Of a stretch of 64,000 nucleotides of DNA, positions 1 to 7,185 are shown in pieces. Position 1 is the stretch's first letter; every line of letters starts with the position of its first letter. The translations under genes and the position numbers were made by a program. Under the pieces are notes generated by a model, which was not told where the DNA came from, searched no databases, and was given only the letters and a program-made list of their open reading frames with translations. The stretch covers positions 124,001 through 188,000 of the forward strand of contig NZ_ATFK01000004.1 in NCBI RefSeq assembly GCF_000413475.1. Reading direction: 5' to 3'. The DNA is from Streptococcus intermedius SK54 = ATCC 27335 (lineage in GTDB: Bacteria > Bacillota > Bacilli > Lactobacillales > Streptococcaceae).

Positions 1-1191
1 CGGGATTTGAAAACGATGATTCAAGCTTATCATGATGCGGGTGTTTCTGTGGTGATAGATGTTGTGTACAATCATAGTTACTCTACTTATGATTCGCCTT
101 TTCAAGCTACAGTGCCAGATTATTACTATCGGATGAATCCAGATGGCTCTTTCCAAAATGGGACAGGCGTGGGGAATGAAACAGCTAGTGAACACGAGAT
201 GTTCCGGAAATATATGATTGATTCGATTCTTTATTGGGTCAATGAGTATAATATAGATGGTTTTCGTTTTGATTTGATGGGAATTCATGACATTGAAACC
301 ATGCGTCAGATTCGAGAAGCTTTGGATGAGATTGATCCTCAAATCCTGACTTATGGTGAAGGTTGGGATATGGGAACCGGGTTACTTCCTCTTGATAAAG
401 CTAAGAAAGATAACGCTTTCGAATTACCAAATATTGGTTTTTTCAATGACACTGAACGTGATGCTATTAAAGGAGCGGAGGTCTATGGGGGCTTAAAAGC
501 TGGTTTTGTAAGTGGAGAGGCAACAGAATCAATTGTTGCTAAAGCAATTTTAGGAAGCAATGAACTGGGAGTTTATCTGGAACCGAAACAAGTTGTGAAC
601 TATGTAGAAGCGCATGATAATTATAATTTACATGACTTGTTAGTGGAACTACATCCAGATGATGATGACTTGACTCGTACCAAACGAATTGAATTGGCGA
701 CTGCGATGAATTTGCTGTTGCAAGGTATGAGTTTTATGGAACTAGGACAGGAATTTTCACGTAGCAAGCTAGTAGCAACTGGAGAAAATGGTCAAACTAT
801 TCAGGAAGATTATGAACGTGCTATGAATAGTTATAATGCTCCTGATACTGTTAATCAGGTAAATTGGGATTTGATAGCTGATCACCAAGAAAGTATTGAC
901 TATATCAAAAAGATTATCCATTTAAAAACTATGACAAAAGAATTTTCTTATCAACATTACGAAGACATTTACCAGCACGTCTTTGTGCACTCAGCTCATT
1001 CAGGAAGTGGGATTGTCATTTTTGAGGTGAAAGATGAGAAATATTACCTTGTGATCTTCAATGCAAGCGGCCAAAGTTACAACATTGAAGATATTGGCAA
1101 TTTGAGATTTGTAGCTGGTAATAGTCGCCAAGTTAGTGATTCTTTTGTTGAAGATTTAACAGCAACAGTCTTTGAGGTTCTAGAATGGTAA
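1..1191 (+). CDS. pulA: Type I pullulanase, C-terminal part (5' end outside window)
   Basis: The open frame runs in from the left edge, so the N-terminus is missing. The visible ~396 residues are the second half of a GH13 catalytic barrel plus a C-terminal beta domain. All four conserved GH13 regions can be read: VVIDVVYNH (region I), DGFRFDLMG with the nucleophile Asp (II), YGEGWD with the acid/base Glu (III) and VEAHDNYN (IV). YGEGWD is typical of type I pullulanases, which cut alpha-1,6 branches of pullulan and glycogen-type glucans. No LPXTG anchor follows, so this is the short, probably intracellular form. The stop is followed at once by the rpsP promoter. Identification is firm; the full length is unknown. 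Confidence 0.9.
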   Translation, partial: RDLKTMIQAYHDAGVSVVIDVVYNHSYSTYDSPFQATVPDYYYRMNPDGSFQNGTGVGNETASEHEMFRKYMIDSILYWVNEYNIDGFRFDLMGIHDIETMRQIREALDEIDPQILTYGEGWDMGTGLLPLDKAKKDNAFELPNIGFFNDTERDAIKGAEVYGGLKAGFVSGEATESIVAKAILGSNELGVYLEPKQVVNYVEAHDNYNLHDLLVELHPDDDDLTRTKRIELATAMNLLLQGMSFMELGQEFSRSKLVATGENGQTIQEDYERAMNSYNAPDTVNQVNWDLIADHQESIDYIKKIIHLKTMTKEFSYQHYEDIYQHVFVHSAHSGSGIVIFEVKDEKYYLVIFNASGQSYNIEDIGNLRFVAGNSRQVSDSFVEDLTATVFEVLEW

Positions 1192-1215
1192 TTTGAGAGA
1201 TGTCAAGTTTTTTTC

Positions 1216-1244
1216 TTGACACCTATTCTTACTTGTGATATGAT
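1216..1244 (+). promoter_or_regulatory. rpsP promoter
   Basis: TTGACA at 1216-1221, a 17-nt spacer and TATGAT at 1239-1244 with an extended -10 TG dinucleotide at 1236-1237. The -35 forms one arm of a small inverted repeat (TGTCAAG ... CTTGACA, 1201-1221) around a T-tract, which may also end pulA transcripts. Confidence 0.8.
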
Positions 1245-1254
1245 AGAGTACGTT

Positions 1255-1274
1255 GGTAATAGCTCTGCTATACC
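1255..1274 (+). promoter_or_regulatory. Hairpin in the rpsP leader
   Basis: GGTAATAGC and GCTATACC pair around a TCT loop just downstream of the predicted transcription start and about 35 nt before the rpsP start codon. It may be a leader structure of the ribosomal protein operon; a regulatory role is inference. Confidence 0.35.
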
Positions 1275-1307
1275 TAAAAATAAAAAGAGAAAAGAGAAAT
1301 TTTAAAA

Positions 1308-1580
1308 ATGGCAGTTAAAATTCGTTTAACTCGTATGGGTTCTAAGAAAAAACCTTACTATCGTATTAACGTAGCAGATTCACGTTCACCTCGTGACGGA
1401 CGTTTCATCGAAACAGTTGGAACTTACAATCCACTTGTTGCTGAAAATCAAGTTACTTTGAAAGAAGATCGTGTTCTTGACTGGTTGTCGAAAGGTGCTC
1501 AACCTTCTGATACAGTTCGTAACATTCTTTCAAAAGCTGGCGTAATGAAAAAATTTCACGATTCTAAATACTCTAAATAA
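1308..1580 (+). CDS. rpsP: 30S ribosomal protein S16
   Basis: 90 residues, the usual Firmicute length, starting [20 protein letters not shown], a typical S16 N-terminus. S16 binds 16S rRNA early in assembly of the small subunit. It is co-transcribed with the KH-domain gene 19 nt downstream, a pairing conserved in streptococci. The rimM-trmD genes that often follow in other Firmicutes are absent here. Expression should come from the strong promoter about 65 bp upstream. Confidence 0.98.
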   Translation: MAVKIRLTRMGSKKKPYYRINVADSRSPRDGRFIETVGTYNPLVAENQVTLKEDRVLDWLSKGAQPSDTVRNILSKAGVMKKFHDSKYSK

Positions 1581-1599
1581 ATAGAAGTGCAGGTTAACC

Positions 1600-1839
1600 A
1601 TGGACACGATTGAAAATCTTATTATTGCGATAGTGAAACCGCTGATTTCACAACCAGATGCTTTAACGATTAGGATTGAAGATACACCAGAATTCTTGGA
1701 ATATCATTTAGATCTTGATCCTAGCGATGTTGGACGTGTAATTGGTCGTAAAGGTCGCACAATTTCTGCGATAAGGACGATTGTTTACTCTGTTCCAACC
1801 GAAGATAAAAAAGTTAGAATTGTTATTGACGAAAAATAA
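1600..1839 (+). CDS. khpA: KH-domain RNA-binding protein KhpA
   Basis: 79 residues with a single type II KH fold. The GRKG loop (GxxG motif) sits near residues 49-52 within [16 protein letters not shown]. KhpA forms a complex with KhpB (Jag/EloR) in streptococci, binds many RNAs and affects cell elongation and division. It is second in the rpsP operon and is followed by a strong rho-independent terminator. Length and sequence are normal for the family. Confidence 0.93.
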   Translation: MDTIENLIIAIVKPLISQPDALTIRIEDTPEFLEYHLDLDPSDVGRVIGRKGRTISAIRTIVYSVPTEDKKVRIVIDEK

Positions 1840-1866
1840 AATAGAGCCTTAGTGGCTCTATTTTTT
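1840..1866 (+). terminator. Terminator after khpA
   Basis: AATAGAGCC / GGCTCTATT stem with a TTAGT loop, followed by a run of T. Confidence 0.9.
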
Positions 1867-1898
1867 GAAATCTATCCTTAAAATGACTTGTGTATGTT

Positions 1899-2408
1899 TT
1901 ACAGTAGAAAACCTAAATTTTCTAGTGCTTTTTCGATATAATCTAAATCTTGCTGCGAATCGGCTTCTACTAGATGATAATGGACACCGTCTGTCAATTC
2001 AGATAAACCGCGGAAATTACTTTCATGAATTTGTTGGATAAAATGTTGGACATCTCTGCGACAAGTTAATTTCAGATACGTTTGGATTTCCCCATAAACA
2101 GGATGCTCCACCATAATATTTTGGACTCGTCCGCCATTGTCTACGATTGCCAACAATTCTGTTTCGATATCTTCGATTGTGTGCTTGACTTTAAAAAGCT
2201 GGTGATAATATTTAACAGTATCATTCATTTTGTAAATATAGCCTCTATTTGTGCTAATAATAGGAGCACCATCAGCTCGAAGAACGGCAATATCTTGAAC
2301 AATAATTTGGCGCGTAACATTGAATTTTTCTGCTAGAATTTGACCATTTAAAGGAGTTTCTGTATTTTTTAAAAGTTGTAATAAATTAGTTCTTCTTTGT
2401 TTTATCAT
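1899..2408 (-). CDS. niaR: NiaR family niacin-responsive transcriptional repressor
   Basis: 169 residues: an N-terminal winged helix-turn-helix (about 5-60, with FNVTRQIIVQDIAVLRADG) and a C-terminal 3H domain (about 70-169) with conserved histidines in VKHTIED, VEHPVYGE and VHYHLVEAD. NiaR (YrxA) represses NAD-precursor uptake and synthesis genes when nicotinate is abundant. The neighbouring niaX on the same strand is the expected regulated transporter, which supports the call. niaX lies upstream and both are read leftward; a hairpin separates them, so they may be only partly co-transcribed. Confidence 0.88.
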   Translation of the reverse strand: MIKQRRTNLLQLLKNTETPLNGQILAEKFNVTRQIIVQDIAVLRADGAPIISTNRGYIYKMNDTVKYYHQLFKVKHTIEDIETELLAIVDNGGRVQNIMVEHPVYGEIQTYLKLTCRRDVQHFIQQIHESNFRGLSELTDGVHYHLVEADSQQDLDYIEKALENLGFLL

Positions 2409-2425
2409 AAATTCATTGTAGAATA

Positions 2426-2456
2426 AATCCGTTAATTATTCAAGATTTAACGGATT
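2426..2456 (-). terminator. Hairpin between niaX and niaR
   Basis: Perfect 10-bp inverted repeat (AATCCGTTAA / TTAACGGATT) that contains the niaX stop codon. The minus-strand U-tract is weak; the better T-run is on the plus-strand side. It may be an attenuating rather than a complete terminator. Confidence 0.55.
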
Positions 2457-2971
2457 TTTTGTAGAGTCTTATAAATAAATTGTGCAATGATAAAGTCAAC
2501 GATACTATGAATAATTGTTCCAACACCTACGAGAATGAAGAGAAGGTAAAACATATTTTCTGGAAAAGAAGTAGAGGCGTAAAAGACGAGACAAGCAAGA
2601 ACTTCAGCAATCGCATGAACGAAAGCAAGAACAATATTTAGTATCCAAGTTTGAATTGGTTTATCTAAAGTTTTAGGATATTTTCTAAGGTAAAGAGCAC
2701 CTAACAATCCGAAGAAGAGATGAGATAAGGCGCGAAGAACAATAACAATAGGATAACCAGCTGCTAAGAATCCAAAGGTGGAACCTAAAATAACGACTAA
2801 AGTCATCAAAGGCGAGATAAACATAGCTAAAAAGATAGGGACATGGCTTGCTAACGTATAAGAAGCGGGTGGAATAATAATTTTTATAGGCATAATCATA
2901 GGAATGACAATAGCTAGCGCTGTCAAAAGAGCTGTGAGAGTTATAAATTGGTTTTTTGTTTTTGGTTTCAT
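2447..2971 (-). CDS. niaX: Niacin ECF transporter substrate-binding (S) component NiaX
   Basis: 174 residues when started at the ATG at 2971, which has a GGAGGAATT ribosome site; a longer in-frame extension to 3031 crosses the promoter and is unlikely. The protein is very hydrophobic, with about six membrane segments, small and Firmicute-specific, as expected for an S component of an energy-coupling-factor transporter. NiaX is the predicted niacin-specific S unit controlled by NiaR, whose gene is adjacent. The shared EcfAA'T energising module would be encoded elsewhere. Substrate assignment rests on family and context. Confidence 0.85.
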   Translation of the reverse strand: MKPKTKNQFITLTALLTALAIVIPMIMPIKIIIPPASYTLASHVPIFLAMFISPLMTLVVILGSTFGFLAAGYPIVIVLRALSHLFFGLLGALYLRKYPKTLDKPIQTWILNIVLAFVHAIAEVLACLVFYASTSFPENMFYLLFILVGVGTIIHSIVDFIIAQFIYKTLQKIR

Positions 2972-2984
2972 AATTCCTCCAGTA

Positions 2985-3031
2985 ACTGTATATACATAAG
3001 TATATTTTATTGTTTTTACAGATAATGTCAA
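2985..3031 (-). promoter_or_regulatory. niaX promoter with candidate NiaR operator
   Basis: On the minus strand TTGACA (3031-3026), a 16-nt spacer and TAAAAT (3009-3004). Directly downstream lies TATACTTATGTATATACAG (3003-2985 region), an AT-rich partly symmetric element at the expected transcription start, a good position for a repressor. Operator identity is inference. Confidence 0.5.
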
Positions 3032-3111
3032 GAGAAAATTTCGATAAAGTAAACAAAATTCCTAAATAGTAGGTACTATGTTTGTTAGAATATTAATAAG
3101 AGGAGAAAACT

Positions 3112-3975
3112 ATGATAGATATGTTAGAACAGCCAGAGTATATTGCTATTCATTCTTCCTTACGTTTGCGAAAGTATGATGGACAAGCTCATCTAGCTTT
3201 TTCTTGGTATCAGAATCCTGATGTAATCCATTTGATTGATGATAGTAGAGAGCCTTATACACTTCAGCGAATCAAGAAAATGTATGACTATCTTACTCAG
3301 CATGGAGAAGTGTATTTTATTGAGATTCTGATAAATGAAAATTGGATGCCAATTGGTGATGTAAGTTTTTGGCAAGAGGATATGCCTATTGTTATTGGTA
3401 ACTCAGATTATCGTGGTCATGGAATCGGGAAGACTATTGTTCAAGCATTAATTGAACGTGGACGACAGCTGGGCTATGAACGTTTGTATGTTCGAGAAAT
3501 TTATGATTACAATACTGCTTCTAAAAAGATGTTTGAATCGGTAGGATTTTATCCCATAGAAAAGACTGAAAAAGGACATCGCTATGCTTTGGATTTACTG
3601 CTTCCTTTATCAGCTATTCAACCAAGTCAATTTTATCTTTCAGAAGAGAAACTAAAGCAGGTTCAGACATGGTTTGATACAAAGAACATAAGTAGTTTAA
3701 AACCCTTGCCAATTAAGCGCTTCCAAGACAAAATCTTTTTTACTGATGGACACAGTAGAGCATTTATAGCTTATCAAGCTGGTTTTGAAGAGATTCCAGT
3801 TTATGCAGAAAAAGACGATTTGAATTGGGAGTTCTATTCCTATTGTCTTCAAGTTTGTGACAAAATAGGTATTGCTACAATAAAAGATTTAGAAAATCGG
3901 ATTTTGTCTGTGTCGGATTACAAGAAAAATTGGTTAGATTGGTGTCAACAACTCTCAAAAAAATTTGAGGAATAA
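3112..3975 (+). CDS. GNAT acetyltransferase fused to a ParB/Srx-like domain
   Basis: 287 residues. Residues about 15-165 form a GNAT N-acetyltransferase domain, with the acetyl-CoA loop in YRGHGIGKTIVQALIERG and the typical NTASKKMFESVGFYP end. Residues about 175-285 resemble a ParB/sulfiredoxin-like fold (SLKPLPIKRFQDKIFFTDGHSR followed by AFIAYQAGFEEIPVY), where the DGHSR stretch corresponds to the family's D/EGHxR signature. The substrate is unknown. It has its own ribosome site (AGAGGAGA) and is probably monocistronic. The fusion is clear from the sequence; the second domain's function is not. Confidence 0.75.
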   Translation: MIDMLEQPEYIAIHSSLRLRKYDGQAHLAFSWYQNPDVIHLIDDSREPYTLQRIKKMYDYLTQHGEVYFIEILINENWMPIGDVSFWQEDMPIVIGNSDYRGHGIGKTIVQALIERGRQLGYERLYVREIYDYNTASKKMFESVGFYPIEKTEKGHRYALDLLLPLSAIQPSQFYLSEEKLKQVQTWFDTKNISSLKPLPIKRFQDKIFFTDGHSRAFIAYQAGFEEIPVYAEKDDLNWEFYSYCLQVCDKIGIATIKDLENRILSVSDYKKNWLDWCQQLSKKFEE

Positions 3976-3985
3976 ATAAAGATTG

Positions 3986-3994
3986 TGTTATAAT
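3986..3994 (+). promoter_or_regulatory. Extended -10 promoter of cutC
   Basis: TGTTATAAT, an extended -10 element about 37 bp before the cutC start. No good -35 is seen. Confidence 0.55.
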
Positions 3995-4030
3995 GGTCAA
4001 GAAAACAGTTTCATATAGAAGAGGTCAAAA

Positions 4031-4663
4031 ATGATTTATGAATTTTGTGCAGAAAACGTGACTGATTTGGAAAAAGCCATGCAAACAGGTGCTCGAAGGG
4101 TTGAGCTTTGTGATAATCTAGCGGTGGGTGGAACGACGCCGAGCTATGGTGTCATAAAAGCAGCTGTAGAGTTAGTGGATCCTTACCATGCAACTGTTAT
4201 GACGATGATTCGTCCACGTGGAGGAGATTTTGTATACAATGATTTAGAAATGAAAATCATGTTAGAGGATATTCAAATGGCTTGCAGAGCTGGTACACAT
4301 GGTGTAGTTTTTGGTGCATTGACAGTTGCTGATAAAATTGATTATCTAAAAATGGAAAAGTTGGTAGAAGCTGCTCAAGGATTAGAGATCGTATTTCACA
4401 TGGCTTTTGATGCTATTCCAAAGGAACAGCAGTTCAGTACAATAGATTGGTTAATCGAACATGATGTGAATAGAATTTTAACTCATGGAGGAGTAGCTAC
4501 AGAGCCGATCCACAATCATTTTCTCTGGTTAAATACTTTGATAAAACATGCAGCTGGTCGAATTGAAATTTTACCAGGAGGAGGTATTACGGTTAATAAT
4601 CGTGATGAAATTATCGCAAATCTTGGCGTGAACCAACTTCATGGCACCAAAATTGTATTTTAG
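4031..4663 (+). CDS. cutC: CutC family protein (copper homeostasis protein CutC)
   Basis: 210 residues forming a TIM barrel. Diagnostic stretches are EFCAENVTDLEKAMQTGARRVELCDNLAVGGTTPS near the N-terminus, MIRPRGGDFVYN, HMAFDAIP, LTHGGVATEP and ILPGGGITVNN. CutC was named for copper tolerance in E. coli, but its biochemical role is unsettled. The ribosome site is AGAGGTC. The gene is followed after 12 nt by a YjbR-family gene, so the two are probably co-transcribed. Confidence 0.9.
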   Translation: MIYEFCAENVTDLEKAMQTGARRVELCDNLAVGGTTPSYGVIKAAVELVDPYHATVMTMIRPRGGDFVYNDLEMKIMLEDIQMACRAGTHGVVFGALTVADKIDYLKMEKLVEAAQGLEIVFHMAFDAIPKEQQFSTIDWLIEHDVNRILTHGGVATEPIHNHFLWLNTLIKHAAGRIEILPGGGITVNNRDEIIANLGVNQLHGTKIVF

Positions 4664-4675
4664 AAAGTGAAGAAC

Positions 4676-5347
4676 ATGTTAGAGATATTTGAGAAATATC
4701 AAGCGAATCTAGAAAAATTACAGATTTTTGGTTTTAAAAAAAAGGAAAAAGGGCTTGTTTATTCTCAAGAAATAATGAATGGTGATTTTTGTTTGCGAAT
4801 TCAATTACAGGGTGAAGAGTTAAATTATCAGGTAGTGGATCAAGAAACAGGCGATGAATATGTACAAGTCAAAATGGAGCAGATGACGGGTGAATTTGTT
4901 GGACAGGTTCGTGAAGCTTGTCAAGAGATTTTCCTGATGATTCGAACTAACTGTTTTGACGAAGTTGGCTTTCTTTATAAACAGAGTGGCCGCTTGCAAG
5001 ATTATGTTGCAAAAACCTATGATGGAAAGCTGGAATACCTCTGGGAAAAGTCTTCCAGGAAGAGTTCTACCAAAGCTGGAGTTTTCCGTCATCAGGACAG
5101 TAAAAAATGGTATGGAGCCTTTCTGACTACAGATTGGTCTAAGTTTGAAGTAGATCGAAGTGGTACTATTGAGGTGCTTAATGTTAAGAATGACCATGTG
5201 GTAGAGCTAATTCAGAGAAAGGGAATTTACCCAGCCTTTCACATGAACAAAAAATATTGGCTTAGCCTGCCCTTGGATGACACTTTAAGAGATACAGAAC
5301 TTTTTGCTCTTTTGGACGAAAGTTTTATATTAACCAAAAAGAAATGA
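4676..5347 (+). CDS. MmcQ/YjbR family protein
   Basis: About 223 residues from the ATG at 4676; a GTG at 4667 is the alternative start. The C-terminal half has the MmcQ/YjbR (CyaY-like fold) signature: KKWYGAFLTTDWSKF, then a stretch ending GIYPAFHMNKKYWLSLPLDD. The N-terminal ~100 residues are a less conserved extension. YjbR proteins are small double-wing proteins sometimes described as DNA-binding, with no firm role. It lies just after cutC and before a terminator. Family call is good; function is unknown. Confidence 0.75.
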   Translation: MLEIFEKYQANLEKLQIFGFKKKEKGLVYSQEIMNGDFCLRIQLQGEELNYQVVDQETGDEYVQVKMEQMTGEFVGQVREACQEIFLMIRTNCFDEVGFLYKQSGRLQDYVAKTYDGKLEYLWEKSSRKSSTKAGVFRHQDSKKWYGAFLTTDWSKFEVDRSGTIEVLNVKNDHVVELIQRKGIYPAFHMNKKYWLSLPLDDTLRDTELFALLDESFILTKKK

Positions 5348-5352
5348 GAAAT

Positions 5353-5386
5353 ACAGTTAGCTTGCACTGACTGTGTTTTGTTTTTT
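5353..5386 (+). terminator. Terminator after the cutC operon
   Basis: ACAGTTAG / CTGACTGT stem with a 6-nt loop, followed by TGTTTTGTTTTTT. Confidence 0.8.
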
Positions 5387-5442
5387 CTAGTAATTATGAA
5401 AAATAGTGTATAATGGTAATCAGCAATAATTGAGGAGAGAAT

Positions 5443-7185
5443 ATGAATCTTATCAGAAAATTAGGTTGGTTTTTCAATCTAGAAAGAAAGCGGTATATAA
5501 TTGGAATTCTAGCCTTGTCTTTGGTTAGTGTTTTTAATTTAATCCCCCCTAGAGTAATTGGTGTGGTAATTGACCGTATTGCTAGTCGAAATCTAACATC
5601 AAACCAATTAGTTTTAAATCTTTCGGTTTTGCTTGCTTCGGCTTTTATTATGTATGCTCTTCGTTATCTTTGGCGTCTCTACATTTTTGGCACAGCAAAT
5701 CATTTGGGGCGAATTTTGCGCTCTCGTCTCTTTGAACATTTTACTAAAATGTCTCCGTCTTTTTATCAAAAATATCGAACAGGAGATTTGATGGCGCATG
5801 CAACAAATGATATTAATGCAGTCGTGAGCGTGGCAGGTGGAGGCGTTATGTCGGCAGTAGATGCCACAATCACAGCTCTGGTAACGCTGTTGACTATGTT
5901 TTTTGTTTTAGACTGGCGCCTGACTTTGATTGCCACCTTACCATTGCCATTTCTTTCTTGGGGAACGAGTCTAATTGGGCGAAAAAATCATGAGAGTTTT
6001 AAGGCAGCCCAAGAAGCTTTTTCTGATTTGAACAATAAGGTGCAGGAAAGTGTTTCGGGGATTAAAGTGACTAAATCATTTGGCTATCAAATAGCAGAAA
6101 GTCAATCTTTTGCAAAAATAAATCAGGGTGTCTATGAGAAAAATATTTTAGCCGCAAAATATAATTCCCTATTTGACCCTATGGTGTTGATTTTCATCGG
6201 CTTATCTTATGCTTTAACCTTGATTTTTGGTGGACTGTTCATCTCTAGAGGACAATTTACAGTTGGAGAATTAGTAACATTTATCACTTATCTGGATATG
6301 TTAGTGTGGCCTTTGCAGGCAATGGGTTATCTTTTTAATATTAGCCAGAGGGGGGCAGTTTCTTATGAGCGGATTGAGCGACTGTTAGCAGAAAAATCTG
6401 ATGTCAAAGAGACAAAAAGCCCTGTTTCCCCTATCCAAAACGGTCGCTTAGTCTATGATATTAAACGTTTTTCTTATGAGGAAACAGCAACTTTGTCCAA
6501 TATTCACTTTTCGTTAGAAAAAGGGCAAACGTTAGGAATCGTAGGACAAACAGGTTCTGGCAAGACGACGCTTTTGCGCTTGCTTATGAGAGAACAGGAT
6601 ATTCAGGAAGGTGCTATTTGTCTGAATAATCATGACATTCGAGATTATACTTTAAATGATTTACGGAGCTTAATTGGCTATGTGCCGCAGGAGCAGGTTC
6701 TTTTTGCAATGTCAATTGCGGACAATATTCGTTTTGCAAATCCAAATTTGTCAGATGACGAAGTGATTCAAGCTAGTAAACTTTGTGGTCTTTATGAGGA
6801 TATTATTGGCATGCCAGCAGGCTTTCATACGATTGTCGGTGAACGTGGGGTGTCGCTTTCAGGAGGTCAAAAGCAACGTTTAGCAATGAGTCGAGCACTT
6901 GTTCTTAAACCAGATATTTTAATATTGGACGACTCTTTATCTGCTGTTGATGCTAAAACAGAGCATTTGATTTTGGAAAACCTCAAAACAGAAAGAGACG
7001 ATAAAACAACCATTATCACTGCGCACCGTCTATCAGCAATTGTTCATGCAGATTTGATTTTAGTGATGGAAAATGGACGAATTAAAGAACGGGGTACTCA
7101 CCAAGAGTTATTAACTCAAAATGGTTGGTATGCACAAACTTATCATAAACAACAATTGGCAGAAAATCTAAAGGAGGATCGATAA
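5443..7185 (+). CDS. ABC multidrug-type exporter half-transporter, subunit 1 (degenerate ATP site)
   Basis: 580 residues: a six-helix type 1 exporter membrane domain (about 15-310) and a nucleotide-binding domain (about 340-570). Walker A is GQTGSGKTT (from about residue 368) and the signature is LSGGQKQR (about 472). Walker B reads LILDD, with Asp497 in place of the catalytic Glu. That is typical of the non-hydrolysing partner in heterodimeric exporters such as BmrC, LmrC and TM287. It overlaps the partner gene by 1 nt. Substrate cannot be deduced; it may be drugs, peptides or lipids. Confidence 0.9.
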   Translation: MNLIRKLGWFFNLERKRYIIGILALSLVSVFNLIPPRVIGVVIDRIASRNLTSNQLVLNLSVLLASAFIMYALRYLWRLYIFGTANHLGRILRSRLFEHFTKMSPSFYQKYRTGDLMAHATNDINAVVSVAGGGVMSAVDATITALVTLLTMFFVLDWRLTLIATLPLPFLSWGTSLIGRKNHESFKAAQEAFSDLNNKVQESVSGIKVTKSFGYQIAESQSFAKINQGVYEKNILAAKYNSLFDPMVLIFIGLSYALTLIFGGLFISRGQFTVGELVTFITYLDMLVWPLQAMGYLFNISQRGAVSYERIERLLAEKSDVKETKSPVSPIQNGRLVYDIKRFSYEETATLSNIHFSLEKGQTLGIVGQTGSGKTTLLRLLMREQDIQEGAICLNNHDIRDYTLNDLRSLIGYVPQEQVLFAMSIADNIRFANPNLSDDEVIQASKLCGLYEDIIGMPAGFHTIVGERGVSLSGGQKQRLAMSRALVLKPDILILDDSLSAVDAKTEHLILENLKTERDDKTTIITAHRLSAIVHADLILVMENGRIKERGTHQELLTQNGWYAQTYHKQQLAENLKEDR

